Of a DNA stretch of 64,000 bases, positions 36,139 to 45,593 are shown piece after piece. Source of the stretch: Acidobacteriaceae bacterium (GTDB lineage Bacteria > Acidobacteriota > Terriglobia > Terriglobales > Acidobacteriaceae); NCBI GenBank assembly GCA_003132445.1, contig PKXU01000105.1:263-64262 (forward strand). The letters are read 5' to 3'. The position numbers and the translations under genes were made by a program. Position 1 is the first letter of the stretch, and each line of letters begins with the position of its first letter. Under the pieces are notes generated by a model. It was not told where the DNA came from, ran no database searches, and saw only the letters and a list, made by a program, of their open reading frames with translations.

Positions 36139-38166
36139 GTGGTAGTCGCGCGCATCGTCGAGAGTATCCCGGGGGAGAAATTTGTGTGCGCTTCTTCCGC
36201 AGCACTCCGAGCGCGCCTCGTGAGCGGCAGCATGATCATGCTGGTCAGCTCCGGCCTCGTAGGCGGCTTAAATCTTCTCTACAATCTTACGATCGTTCAT
36301 AAGTTAGGTGCGGGTGCGTTCGGCCAGGCCAGCGCAGTCTACACCGTACTGATGTTGCTCTCAGCCGTTCACCTGGCTTTTCAACTGTTATGTTCCAAGT
36401 TTGTCGCCAGGAACGATTCGCTTCCCGAAAAATTTGCTATCTACCGTCACCTTCATCGACGGGCATGGATCTATGGCGTCGGTGTCGGTATCGCGTTGTT
36501 CTGCGCCCGCTCTCTCGTCACCCAGTATTTGAATTTACCCACGCGCAATTACATCATTATGCTGGCAGTGGCCGCCGTCTTCTTTATCCCGCTTGGTCCG
36601 CGGCGGGGTTTCATGCAGGGGCTGTATGACTTTCGCCATCTGGCTTCTAACTTCGTTCTGGAAGCCGTCATCAAGGTCGCGGCGGCTGTCTTATTCATGG
36701 CGTGGGGATGGGGCGTAAGCGGAGTTATTGCGGCAATTGTCGCCTCGGTTGTGCTCGCCTATGCCTTCGGAATGCCGCACCGCGATTTGCAGGCTGATCC
36801 CCTTGCCCATATTCCGCCAGCCACCGCAATTGGAGAGGGTCTGCAAGCCTCCATGTTTTTTGTTGGACAGGTCATCATCAATAATCTGGATATCATCCTC
36901 GTTAAACATTTTTTTCCTGCCACGGAGGCGGGTGTCTACGCTGCGGTCGCGTTGGTGGGGCGAGTCGTTTACATGCTTTCATGGTCCGTGGTCAGCAGTA
37001 TGTTTCCGTTTTCAGCGGGCGTGCGCTCTGAGGAACGCGAGGGCCGCGCAGTGCTGGGAACCGCATTCCTCCTGGTCATTTTAGTTTCGGGCGTGTTCAC
37101 ACTGGCGGTGTGGGGCGCGCCGGCGCACGTCTGGCATCTTCTTCTGGGCAGTGGATTCCCCTTGAACCAGGGAGGATCGTACCGAGCTCTGTTAGTTCTA
37201 TACGCGGCCACTACGGGCATCTATTCGCTCGGCGTAGTTCTGATGAGCTACGAAATTTCGCGCAAAATCGGGAATGTCAGCTGGGTGCAACTCGGCTTCA
37301 GTGGAGCCATCATCGCCGGCATCTACCTCTTTCACGGTACCTTGCATGACGTCATCATGGTCCAGACCGTCTTGATGATGGCTCTTCTGGTCTGGGTCGC
37401 GATACCGTTCCTGCGGGCCGAGATTTACAAGCGGCCCGGAAATCTGGCCGCACCGCAAATGCAGGCCCGCTTGAGGAAGGCGCGTCGAGTTACTGAGGAT
37501 GAGGCCATCTCAGAATTTTTGAAAAGCGAATTTTATCAACAGGAATTCGACCCCTATCGCGAGCCCTTCTCTAAAATCGTAACGCATCCTGATCTGCAGA
37601 ATGAATCCGACAATCGGCTGCGCCGGGCGCTGTTATACCTTCGCCGCGGCCGGCTCTGGCGAGAGATTCCAAAGGACACCGAGTGGTGGGAGATTGAACT
37701 GAAAACCAGCGACTTGCAACGCATCCGAGTCTTTCCCCGAAATCAGTGGCGCAAACACTCCGATCGCAGTTATTACCTGCTGGATACCGCGGAGCGTATC
37801 CGCACCAGGATTTCCCATTCGCCCAGCGTCTTTGCCGCCAAACTTCGTTCACTTAGCAGCGAACTGGCGGAGTCGCCTTCCGCCGATTTCAAGCATCGGA
37901 GTACGGTATTGCTGATCGGTCTGGATGAAGCCAGCCCGTTGACCATTATCGAAGGGAACCACCGCATGACCGCGGCAGCCTTGGTGTCGCCGCAGGAAGC
38001 ACATCGGCAATTCCGTTTCTTATGCGGATTTTCTCCGCGCATGAGGAGTTGCTGCTGGTACCAGACCGACTTTTCGACGCTTCTCCGTTATGCCAAGAAC
38101 TCCGTGACCTGGCTATTTGATAACTGCCAGGTGGTCATCGATCAGGCGTTACACAACCGAGCATAA
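36139..38166 (+). CDS. Polysaccharide flippase fused to an EGNHR ParB/Srx-like domain, copy 2
   Basis: 675 residues, paralogous over its whole length to the minus-strand gene at 22919. The N-terminal flippase has about 12 helices (LVSSGLVGGLNLLYNLTIVH, INNLDIILVKHFFPATEAG). The C-terminal domain repeats the conserved blocks EFLKSEFYQQEFDPYREPF, RRGRLWREIPKDTEWWEIEL, PLTIIEGNHRMTAAALV (Glu605-Arg609) and CGFSPRMRSCCW. GTG 36139 has GGAGAGGAA directly upstream. Conservation of the soluble domain between the two copies, with the same signature residues, argues that it has a function. A nucleotide-dependent or sensor role is conceivable from the ParB-like motif, but unproven. Confidence 0.86.
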   Translation: MVVARIVESIPGEKFVCASSAALRARLVSGSMIMLVSSGLVGGLNLLYNLTIVHKLGAGAFGQASAVYTVLMLLSAVHLAFQLLCSKFVARNDSLPEKFAIYRHLHRRAWIYGVGVGIALFCARSLVTQYLNLPTRNYIIMLAVAAVFFIPLGPRRGFMQGLYDFRHLASNFVLEAVIKVAAAVLFMAWGWGVSGVIAAIVASVVLAYAFGMPHRDLQADPLAHIPPATAIGEGLQASMFFVGQVIINNLDIILVKHFFPATEAGVYAAVALVGRVVYMLSWSVVSSMFPFSAGVRSEEREGRAVLGTAFLLVILVSGVFTLAVWGAPAHVWHLLLGSGFPLNQGGSYRALLVLYAATTGIYSLGVVLMSYEISRKIGNVSWVQLGFSGAIIAGIYLFHGTLHDVIMVQTVLMMALLVWVAIPFLRAEIYKRPGNLAAPQMQARLRKARRVTEDEAISEFLKSEFYQQEFDPYREPFSKIVTHPDLQNESDNRLRRALLYLRRGRLWREIPKDTEWWEIELKTSDLQRIRVFPRNQWRKHSDRSYYLLDTAERIRTRISHSPSVFAAKLRSLSSELAESPSADFKHRSTVLLIGLDEASPLTIIEGNHRMTAAALVSPQEAHRQFRFLCGFSPRMRSCCWYQTDFSTLLRYAKNSVTWLFDNCQVVIDQALHNRA

Positions 38167-38208
38167 TCTCAGGAAAATCCAGGGCCTTTCTCTATCCGCA
38201 GAGGAAAA

Positions 38209-38226
38209 CGGCAGTACACTGCCGTA
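38209..38226. promoter_or_regulatory. Perfect palindrome upstream of the phosphoesterase gene
   Basis: ACGGCAGT and ACTGCCGT flank a 2-bp centre. The site lies 63 bp before the phosphoesterase start and has no T tail. It could be an operator rather than a terminator. Confidence 0.35.
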
Positions 38227-38288
38227 AACACAACAACCCTCCTGTATCCGCCTTCATCCAAGCTTACATCTTGGAGAACATTTTGCCC

Positions 38289-39815
38289 ATGAAGTCTCGA
38301 TTTATCATAGGTTTAGCTCTTTTCGCCGGGATGAATGCCCTGCTTCTCACGAGCTGCGTCGGCCTACGATCCACGCCCAGCACTGGCCCCGCAAGTTTGC
38401 AAAGTATCAATCACATCATTATCTTCGCGCAGGAGAACCGCTCGCTCGATCATTATTTCGGTGCCATGCGCCAATATTGGGCGCAGAACGGCATCGCCGA
38501 TCAGTCATTTGACGGATTGCCGCAATTCAACCCTGCCAGCGGAATCGCTCCTTTGCAGGGACCCGTTCCATCCAATCCAGGCTGCGATCCTTCCCAACCC
38601 TATCCAGCCTCGGATTATTGTGTCGCAGACAGCAGCAACCTCATCAGTTCTTTCCATTTCACCTCCATGTGTCAGGAAGAGCAGAGCCCTTTCTGGGACG
38701 AGGCCCATGTCGATTGGGACTACAACGATCCCACCGGGCAGAGCGCAGCCGCGCTCAACGGATTCGTGGTGACCGCTGCCGACGACGCCCGCCAGCAGTC
38801 ACCCACTTTAATGGACACGAATGGCGTTCGCGCCATGGGATATTTCGACGGAAGCGATTTGAACTACTACTACTTCATGGCCTCCAATTTCGCCACGTCG
38901 GATCGGTGGTTCTCTCCCACCATGGACCGCACCCAGATCAATCGCATGTACCTGTTAGCCGCCACGTCGGCAGGCCACGCGCTTCCGCTCGCACCGCCGG
39001 AAACTCCGCTTACCGCGACCACGATTTTCGAGGAACTGCAGAATGCAGGAATCACATGGAAGATATATGTCAATCCCGGCGGCACTACTTGCGGAAGCTC
39101 GCCCACTGCAGCCTGCCTACTAAACTATTCCTATATCAATGAGTTCGCCTACGGGCAAACCATCGTTAACAGCCCGGCTCTAGCGCAGAATCTGGTGCCC
39201 ATATCGCAATTTACGACCGACATACAAAATGGAACTCTGCCCCAGGTAGCGCTGATCGAGCCTGCATCCCTGGCCTTCCTGGATGAGCATCCCAATGATT
39301 ACGACATATCGTCCCCGGCCAATGTCCAAACCGGAGCGCAGTACGCCGCAGGCCTCATCAACAGCCTGATGACGAGCTCCAGTTGGAGCGACTCCGCAAT
39401 CCTCTTCACTTACGACGAAGCCGGAGGGTTCTACGATCACGTGTCGCCACAACCTATGCCCAGTCCTGACGGCATACAGCCAATGGATCTGGTGGCGGGC
39501 GATATCTGCGATGAACCGGGACAAATCGGAACTGGCACGTGCGATTTCACTCACACCGGATATCGCGTGCCCTTCATCTTGATCTCCCCCTTTTCTAAGA
39601 AGAACTACGTTTCCCATACAGTCTTCGATTACACCGCGATGCTGAAGTTGATTGAGACTCGATTCAACTTGCCGCCCCTGTCAAAACGCGACGCCGCCCA
39701 GGCCGACATGAGCACCGAGTTCTTCGATTTTGTAAATGTGCCGTGGGCTACGCCCCCGACTCCGCCTGCGCAGAACACTTCCGGGCAGTGCACGCTGACG
39801 CCTCCCACTCCGTGA
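38289..39815 (+). CDS. Phosphoesterase-family (phospholipase C / acid phosphatase-like) lipoprotein
   Basis: 508 residues. It has a lipoprotein-type signal with lipobox LLTSC, then the PF04185 phosphoesterase domain: INHIIIFAQENRSLDHYFGA (the ENRSxDxYFG metal/nucleophile-region motif), FATSDRWFSPTMDRTQINR, VALIEPASLAFLDEHPNDYD, ILFTYDEAGGFYDHV and FILISPFSKKNYV. Members hydrolyse phosphodiesters such as phosphatidylcholine, or phosphomonoesters. ATG 38289 is preferred (GGAGA about 12 bases upstream) over the TTG at 38271. It stands after the polysaccharide genes and may scavenge phosphate. Confidence 0.92.
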   Translation: MKSRFIIGLALFAGMNALLLTSCVGLRSTPSTGPASLQSINHIIIFAQENRSLDHYFGAMRQYWAQNGIADQSFDGLPQFNPASGIAPLQGPVPSNPGCDPSQPYPASDYCVADSSNLISSFHFTSMCQEEQSPFWDEAHVDWDYNDPTGQSAAALNGFVVTAADDARQQSPTLMDTNGVRAMGYFDGSDLNYYYFMASNFATSDRWFSPTMDRTQINRMYLLAATSAGHALPLAPPETPLTATTIFEELQNAGITWKIYVNPGGTTCGSSPTAACLLNYSYINEFAYGQTIVNSPALAQNLVPISQFTTDIQNGTLPQVALIEPASLAFLDEHPNDYDISSPANVQTGAQYAAGLINSLMTSSSWSDSAILFTYDEAGGFYDHVSPQPMPSPDGIQPMDLVAGDICDEPGQIGTGTCDFTHTGYRVPFILISPFSKKNYVSHTVFDYTAMLKLIETRFNLPPLSKRDAAQADMSTEFFDFVNVPWATPPTPPAQNTSGQCTLTPPTP

Positions 39816-39946
39816 CGCGTGCCAGGTTCGCATCCGCTGGTTTCCAGCGGAACTGGAACACTACGCTCGTAACGAGCAGAGACAACGTGGAGCGATAACG
39901 AGCAGCGCGGCAGATGAAACCCTAGTTCCTGTTAAAATTGGAAAGC

Positions 39947-42900
39947 ATGCTGCTTCCCTTCGTCCGCGAACTCTTCGCGGATGTGGAAATGCTTCCCGCC
40001 TTCGCGCGTGTTGCCTCCCACCTGCGGGAGGGCACGGGGCGCATTCGTGTCTCCGGACTCTCGCCCACGGCCAGAGCCCTGCTGCTCGTGCTCTTGCGGC
40101 GCAACGCCGACCGTCCGCTCATCGTCGTCGTAAACGACAATCGCGCGGTTGAAGATTTCGTTCCTGTTCTGCGCGGATTCTGCGAACTCACCAGCGCCTG
40201 TGATCCTGAGGGAATCGTCGCTCTTCCGGCGCGCGACGTGCTGCCATTCCAGAATCTTTCTCCCCACCCCGAGCTTCAGGAAGAGCGCGCGACCGCTCTG
40301 TGGAAAATCGCCACCGGAAAAGCCTCGATCGTAATCTCTCCGGTCGCGGCCACGGCCATTCTCCAGCGCTCCGCCGAATATTATTCCGACCTGGCCCGCA
40401 TTCTGCGACGCGGTGAATCCTTCGACGTCGATAATCTTCTCGCTCATCTCAACACCGTTGGCTACACCGCCGCCGATGTCGTCGAAATGCCGGGCGAGTA
40501 CGCTCTCCGCGGCGGCATTCTCGATGTTTACTCGCCCGAAGCTGAGCGCCCGGTGCGCATTGAGTTTTTCGGTGACGAAGTGGAATCGATTCGCCGCTTC
40601 GACCCCGCCTCGCAGCGCTCCTCGAATCCCATGGATGAAGCCCTGTTGCTGCCGCTCACCGAAACCCCGGTGAGCGATCATCTGCTGGGCGCAATCCATA
40701 CTCGGCTTTCCGGCAAACGAATCACTGGCTCGGGCAAGCCGGGCTCGGAAGAGATCGTCGAAGCTGCCGTGCGCTCCGGCGGCGTCACGGTTTTCCCCGG
40801 CTGGGAGTTTTATGCGCCGGTGGCAGGTGCCGATCGCACAGTCTTCGATCTGTTGCCGCACGCTGCCGTGTTGCTCGACGAACCTGACCTGCTGCGCGCC
40901 GAGTTCGATCGCTTCTGGACCCGGGTGGAAGAAGCGCACGAACGCAGCGGCGTCGGTAATCTGGTCCGCCCTTCGGATCTGTATATTTCGCCCGACGATT
41001 GGTGGAAGAAAGTCGCGTCCTTGACCGGAGCCGACGTCGAACATCTCGGCATCACGCGCAGCGAAGACGCGGATTCGTCTGTCACTTTCCTGACTCAACC
41101 TACGCCGCGCTTCCACGGCGCTGTTCCCACCATGCTCGAAGAAGTGCAGAAGCTCACCGGGCAAGGCAATCAGGTTTTATTCTCCGTCCCCAATACAGGC
41201 GAGGTCGAGCGTCTGGCCGACATTTTCACCGAGTACAACGTTTCCTTCCGCCTTGGCAGCCGCACCCGCGGCGGCGAAAGCTACGCCGACGAGACCAGCT
41301 ACTTCGCCGGCGAAGTCCATACCACCACGCTGGCCAAAGCTTACGTGCCCGACGGCGTAATGTTTCCCGACGCTCATCTCGCGATTTTTGGTTCTCGCGA
41401 TCTATTCGATGAATCGGACAGTGTCGCTGCGCCCCCGCAGCGGCAGAAGTCGAAAGTGTCGGCCTTCCTCTCCGATTTCCGCGACCTGCAGGTTGGAGAT
41501 TACGTTGTCCACGTCGAGCATGGCATCGGCCAGTATCAGGGCCTCAAAGAAATCAATCAGGGCGACGGCAACGCCGAATTCATGTTGCTCGAGTACGCCG
41601 AGGGCGCGCGCCTCTACGTGCCGCTGACTCGACTCGATCTGATTCAGAAATACCGGTCTTCTGAAGGGGCCAAGCCCGCCCTCAGCCACCTGGGTACGCA
41701 GGCGTGGACCAAAACGAAAGCCCGCGTGCGCAAGGCCATGAAAGACATGGCCGACGAACTTTTGAAACTCTACGCTGAACGAAAGACGGCCGAAGGCCAT
41801 TCCTTTCCCGCCGGCAACGAGTTCGTTCGCGAGTTCGAAGACGCATTCGAGTTCAACGAGACCGAAGATCAGGCGCAGGCTATCGCCGACGTCACACGCG
41901 ACATGGAATCAACCCAGCCCATGGACCGCCTGCTCTGCGGAGATGTTGGTTACGGCAAGACAGAAGTCGCCATGCGCGCCGCGTTCAAAGCCGTCGGCGA
42001 TAACAAGCAGGTCGCCGTGCTGGCGCCCACGACCGTGCTCGCCTTCCAGCACTATGAAACTTTCAAGCAGCGCTTCGGGCCGTTTCCCGTCACCATTGAA
42101 ATGATCAGCCGCTTCCGTAATCCCAAGCAGCAAAAAGAAATCCTGCAAAAAGCCGAAACCGGAAAGATCGACATCCTCATCGGCACGCATAGAATTCTTT
42201 CAAAGGATCTCAAGTTCTCCGATCTCGGACTGCTCATCGTCGACGAAGAGCAGCGCTTCGGCGTGCGCCACAAAGAACGCATCAAGCAGATGCGCAAGCA
42301 GGTCGACGTTCTCACCATGTCGGCCACGCCCATTCCTCGCACCTTGCACATGTCGTTGGTTGGCCTGCGCGATATGAGCGTGATCGAAACGCCACCCAAA
42401 GATCGCATGGCAATTCAAACCGTCGTCGCCAGTTGGGACGACAAATTAATCCAGTCGGCGATTGAACAAGAATTAGAACGCGGCGGGCAAATTTATTTTG
42501 TTCACAACCGTGTGGAGAGCATCTGGGAAATCGCCGCCAAGTTGCAGGAATTAATTCCCAAGGCGCGCATCATCGTCGGCCACGGACAGATGGGCGAGAC
42601 CGAACTCGAAAAAGTGATGCTGCAATTCATGCATCACGAAGCCGACATCCTCGTCGCCACCACGATCATTGAAAACGGCCTCGACATCCCGCTCTGCAAC
42701 ACCATCCTGATTAATCGCGCCGACCGGCTCGGCCTCTCCGAGCTCTACCAGTTACGCGGACGTGTGGGCCGCTCGAACCGTCGCGCCTATGCATATTTGC
42801 TGATCCCGAAAGAAGTCGAACTCACGCCCATCGCGAGACGTCGCCTGGCAGCGTTAAAAGAATTTTCCGATCTCGGTGCGGGATTCAAAATCGCCGCGCT

Positions 42901-43525
42901 CGATCTTGAACTCCGTGGCGCAGGAAATCTTCTCGGCGGCGAGCAGAGCGGACACATCGAGGCCATCGGCTTCGAACTCTACACGCAAATGCTCGAACGG
43001 GCCGTCCGCGAAATGAAAGGCGAAGCCGCGCCCGACGAAGCCGAAACCCAACTCAATCTCGGACTCAACATTCGCATCAACTCCGACTACATTCCGGAAG
43101 AAAACCAGCGCCTCCAAATGTACAAGCGAGTGGCCCGAGTGGAAACCGAATCGCAACTGAACGATGTTGGCTTGGAGTTAAAAGACCGTTACGGGCCGCC
43201 GCCTCCGCCGGTGCGCAACCTGCTCGACTACGCTTCGCTCAAATTGCTGTGCATGCGAGTCGGCGTCAACGCCATTGAGCGCAAGCGCGATTCCGTCACT
43301 TTTAAGTTCCGCCAGAATGCCGCCGTCGATCCCGAGCAGCTGGCCCGCTTCGTCTCCGCTCAACGCGGCGCCCAATTCACCCCGGACGGCATGCTGAAAT
43401 TCGTTTTGAAAGCCACGGCTGCGGAGGAAGTGCTGCGCGCTCTCCGCACAGTTCTGGAGCAACTGGCAAGTGAGGAAGCAGCATCTGAAGTCGGTTCGAC
43501 CGTGAACCACAACACGTCTCAGTAA
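39947..43525 (+). CDS. mfd: Transcription-repair coupling factor Mfd
   Basis: 1192 residues, the family's normal length. UvrB-like N-terminal domains (IRVSGLSPTARALLL, LSPHPELQEERATALWKI) are followed by the RNA polymerase-interacting domain (VGDYVVHVEHGIGQYQGL) and the superfamily-2 translocase motors: CGDVGYGKTEVAMRAAFKA (Walker A), IVDEEQRFGVRHKE (DEEQ box), TMSATPIPRTLHMSL and the RGRVGRSNRRAYAYL motif VI. The C-terminal regulatory domain is present. Mfd removes stalled RNA polymerase and recruits UvrA. ATG 39947 was chosen; a TTG three codons upstream is also open. Confidence 0.97.
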   Translation: MLLPFVRELFADVEMLPAFARVASHLREGTGRIRVSGLSPTARALLLVLLRRNADRPLIVVVNDNRAVEDFVPVLRGFCELTSACDPEGIVALPARDVLPFQNLSPHPELQEERATALWKIATGKASIVISPVAATAILQRSAEYYSDLARILRRGESFDVDNLLAHLNTVGYTAADVVEMPGEYALRGGILDVYSPEAERPVRIEFFGDEVESIRRFDPASQRSSNPMDEALLLPLTETPVSDHLLGAIHTRLSGKRITGSGKPGSEEIVEAAVRSGGVTVFPGWEFYAPVAGADRTVFDLLPHAAVLLDEPDLLRAEFDRFWTRVEEAHERSGVGNLVRPSDLYISPDDWWKKVASLTGADVEHLGITRSEDADSSVTFLTQPTPRFHGAVPTMLEEVQKLTGQGNQVLFSVPNTGEVERLADIFTEYNVSFRLGSRTRGGESYADETSYFAGEVHTTTLAKAYVPDGVMFPDAHLAIFGSRDLFDESDSVAAPPQRQKSKVSAFLSDFRDLQVGDYVVHVEHGIGQYQGLKEINQGDGNAEFMLLEYAEGARLYVPLTRLDLIQKYRSSEGAKPALSHLGTQAWTKTKARVRKAMKDMADELLKLYAERKTAEGHSFPAGNEFVREFEDAFEFNETEDQAQAIADVTRDMESTQPMDRLLCGDVGYGKTEVAMRAAFKAVGDNKQVAVLAPTTVLAFQHYETFKQRFGPFPVTIEMISRFRNPKQQKEILQKAETGKIDILIGTHRILSKDLKFSDLGLLIVDEEQRFGVRHKERIKQMRKQVDVLTMSATPIPRTLHMSLVGLRDMSVIETPPKDRMAIQTVVASWDDKLIQSAIEQELERGGQIYFVHNRVESIWEIAAKLQELIPKARIIVGHGQMGETELEKVMLQFMHHEADILVATTIIENGLDIPLCNTILINRADRLGLSELYQLRGRVGRSNRRAYAYLLIPKEVELTPIARRRLAALKEFSDLGAGFKIAALDLELRGAGNLLGGEQSGHIEAIGFELYTQMLERAVREMKGEAAPDEAETQLNLGLNIRINSDYIPEENQRLQMYKRVARVETESQLNDVGLELKDRYGPPPPPVRNLLDYASLKLLCMRVGVNAIERKRDSVTFKFRQNAAVDPEQLARFVSAQRGAQFTPDGMLKFVLKATAAEEVLRALRTVLEQLASEEAASEVGSTVNHNTSQ

Positions 43526-43647
43526 CCGATCAAAAGGTCTCACGTGACCATTTACAATGATCAGCATCAGTTAGCAAGCAGCGGCGTACGACCAATGATC
43601 TACGAGCGACGAGCTGCGAAAAACGAGCGACGAAAAACAACCGCACT

Positions 43648-44526
43648 ATGAAAATGAAAGTCCGCAAAGCCGTATTTCCCGCCGCCGGGCTGGGCACTCG
43701 CTTTTTGCCCGCCACCAAAGCTCAGCCCAAGGAAATGTTGCCGGTCGTCGACAAGCCAATCATTCAGTACGGTGTCGAAGAGGCCATGGCGTCGGGCTGC
43801 GATCAGATCGTGATCATCACCGGCCGCGGCAAGCAGTCGATCGAAGATCACTTCGACGTCAGCTATGAACTCGAAAAAATGTTAGAGGAGCGCGGCAAGA
43901 CCGACCTGCTGAAAATCGTGCGCAACATCTCTGACATGATGTATGTAGCGTACGTTCGGCAGAAAGAAGCGCTGGGTCTGGGCCACGCCGTCCTGATGGC
44001 GCGCGAACTCGTCGGCAACGAGCCTTTCGCCGTATTGCTCGCCGACGACGTGATCGACAATCCCGTCCCTTGTTTGAAGCAGATGGTCAACGTGTTTGAT
44101 GAGAAACAGTGCTCGGTGATCGCTGCGCAAGTAGTGGAAGGGAAGATGATCTCGTCCTACGGCGTTTTCGATGCGCAACCCGCGGAAGGTTTCAACGGCC
44201 GCCTCTTCGAGATTCGCAACATGGTGGAGAAGCCCAAACCTGAAGAAGCGCCGTCGAACCTCGCCATCATCGGCCGCTACATTCTCACTCCGGCAATTTT
44301 CGATTGCCTCGCCAAAACCAAAACCGGCGCCGGAGGCGAACTGCAACTCACCGACGGCATGCGCATGTTGCTCAAGCAGGAAAAAATGTATGCCTTTGTT
44401 TACGAAGGCCGCCGCTACGACACCGGCGACAAATTAGGATTCCTCAAAGCGACCGTAGAATTTGCCCTCAAGCGCAACGACCTGGGCGCTCCATTCCGCG
44501 AATACCTGAAAGGCCTGAAGCTCTAG
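43648..44526 (+). CDS. galU: UTP-glucose-1-phosphate uridylyltransferase
   Basis: 292 residues, typical length. The N-terminal nucleotide-binding signature is FPAAGLGTRFLPATKAQPKE. Further GalU motifs are VDKPIIQYGVEEA, EALGLGHAVLMA, VLLADDVID, GVFDAQP, VEKPKPEEAPSNLAIIGRYI and GGELQLTDGM. It makes UDP-glucose, a precursor for surface glycans, which fits the polysaccharide region just upstream. It is preceded by mfd (about 120 bp away), probably with its own promoter. Confidence 0.97.
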   Translation: MKMKVRKAVFPAAGLGTRFLPATKAQPKEMLPVVDKPIIQYGVEEAMASGCDQIVIITGRGKQSIEDHFDVSYELEKMLEERGKTDLLKIVRNISDMMYVAYVRQKEALGLGHAVLMARELVGNEPFAVLLADDVIDNPVPCLKQMVNVFDEKQCSVIAAQVVEGKMISSYGVFDAQPAEGFNGRLFEIRNMVEKPKPEEAPSNLAIIGRYILTPAIFDCLAKTKTGAGGELQLTDGMRMLLKQEKMYAFVYEGRRYDTGDKLGFLKATVEFALKRNDLGAPFREYLKGLKL

Positions 44527-44596
44527 GTTCCACTGTCCTTTTTGCATTCATGTGGAAACAGCCGCCTGGAGTCGTGTGGGGACAGCCTTCTGAAGC

Positions 44597-44624
44597 CATG
44601 TAGGGACAGCCGCCTTCGGCTGTC
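44597..44624. repeat. REP-like element (copy in the galU-purE gap)
   Basis: 28-bp element CATGTAGGGACAGCCGCCTT... whose tail forms a small GC hairpin (CAGCCG/CGGCTG). Two degenerate part-copies precede it (44550-44596). The same element occurs as an inverted pair inside dusB (53298-53325 and 53401-53428). Confidence 0.8.
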
Positions 44625-44671
44625 CAGCGACGCGAAGCGAGCCACATCGAGCAAACTCCAAAAGCAAGAAC

Positions 44672-45169
44672 TTATACCCCCTTCAGCTTCTTCGATTTCT
44701 CCTCCACACCCCGCGCCAGCTTCTCTTTGTGAGCTTGCAGTTTCTTCGCGATCGAGGCATCGCCCAACCCAATCATCTGGGCCGCAAGAATTCCCGCGTT
44801 GGTCGCTCCCGGTTTTCCAATCGCGACCGTGGCCACCGGAATTCCCGCCGGCATCTGCACCGTCGCCAGCAGCGAATCCATGCCTTGCAGCGAAGTTGAA
44901 GGAATCGGCACTCCAATTACCGGCAGAGTAGTATGAGCCGCGATCACGCCCGCCAGATGCGCCGCACCGCCAGCCCCGGCAATAATCACCCGAATGCCGC
45001 GCTCCGCAGCTTTGCGCGCGAAGTCCGCCGTGCGATCCGGCGAGCGATGCGCCGAGGTCACATCCATTTCGTACGCGATGCCAAACTCATCGAGCGCCTT
45101 GCCCGCCTCGCGCATAATCTCCAGATCGGAATCGCTGCCCATCACAATCGAAACCAATGGCTTAGTCAT
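44672..45169 (-). CDS. purE: N5-carboxyaminoimidazole ribonucleotide mutase
   Basis: 165 residues. Class I PurE with the conserved start [50 protein letters not shown] and [20 protein letters not shown]. It interconverts N5-CAIR and CAIR in purine synthesis. No purK is seen in the window. Its start overlaps the end of an unrelated membrane-protein gene by 8 bp, which in turn overlaps purD, giving a compact purD-membrane protein-purE operon. Confidence 0.97.
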   Translation of the reverse strand: MTKPLVSIVMGSDSDLEIMREAGKALDEFGIAYEMDVTSAHRSPDRTADFARKAAERGIRVIIAGAGGAAHLAGVIAAHTTLPVIGVPIPSTSLQGMDSLLATVQMPAGIPVATVAIGKPGATNAGILAAQMIGLGDASIAKKLQAHKEKLARGVEEKSKKLKGV

Positions 45170-45593
45170 TTTGCTCAGACTTCGCTCCTCTCCAACGTCG
45201 ATACAACAGAAAGTTGATCACCAATATGATTAAGGCAGATCCGCCAAACGCCACCAAGTACAGAACGGCTTCGGGTTCGAGCTCATGCCGGAGAAATGCG
45301 ACCAGACTGTCAGCAGATAGGAACAGAACATACGCGGCATAGAATCCGACGTTGCACCACGCCGCCGCCTTTTGCCTGGCGACCTCTAAAACGAAACCGA
45401 GTGTGATGACTGTTAGCGTTAAGAAGAGTAGCCAGCCATGGCGCCAGTCCCGGAGAATACGAAACCAAAGAGCCAGCCCATGTGGCGGGTCGAGTAGCGG
45501 CCATCTGGCCCACATCAGAACAGGAATTAATTGCAGCCGAATAAACCACGCCCCACTGACGATCAGCCAGGTGAGCCTAATCCAGCGCTTCAT
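45162..45593 (-). CDS. Small membrane protein between purD and purE, unknown
   Basis: 143 residues with four predicted membrane helices (about 7-27, 50-68, 78-97 and 106-130) and a basic C-terminal tail [12 protein letters not shown]. No family is recognised. It overlaps purD by 4 bp and purE by 8 bp, so it is translated as part of the purine operon. Nothing in the sequence suggests a purine role; transport is only a guess. Confidence 0.72.
   Translation of the reverse strand: MKRWIRLTWLIVSGAWFIRLQLIPVLMWARWPLLDPPHGLALWFRILRDWRHGWLLFLTLTVITLGFVLEVARQKAAAWCNVGFYAAYVLFLSADSLVAFLRHELEPEAVLYLVAFGGSALIILVINFLLYRRWRGAKSEQND

Noticed and set aside
39833-39851. 8-bp hairpin after the phosphoesterase gene considered as a terminator
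   Set aside because: It lacks a T tail; the stem is short and could be chance.
39932-41164. 410-codon open frame on the minus strand
   Set aside because: It lies wholly antisense to mfd, has low-complexity composition and no recognisable domain. It is a shadow of the GC-rich coding strand.
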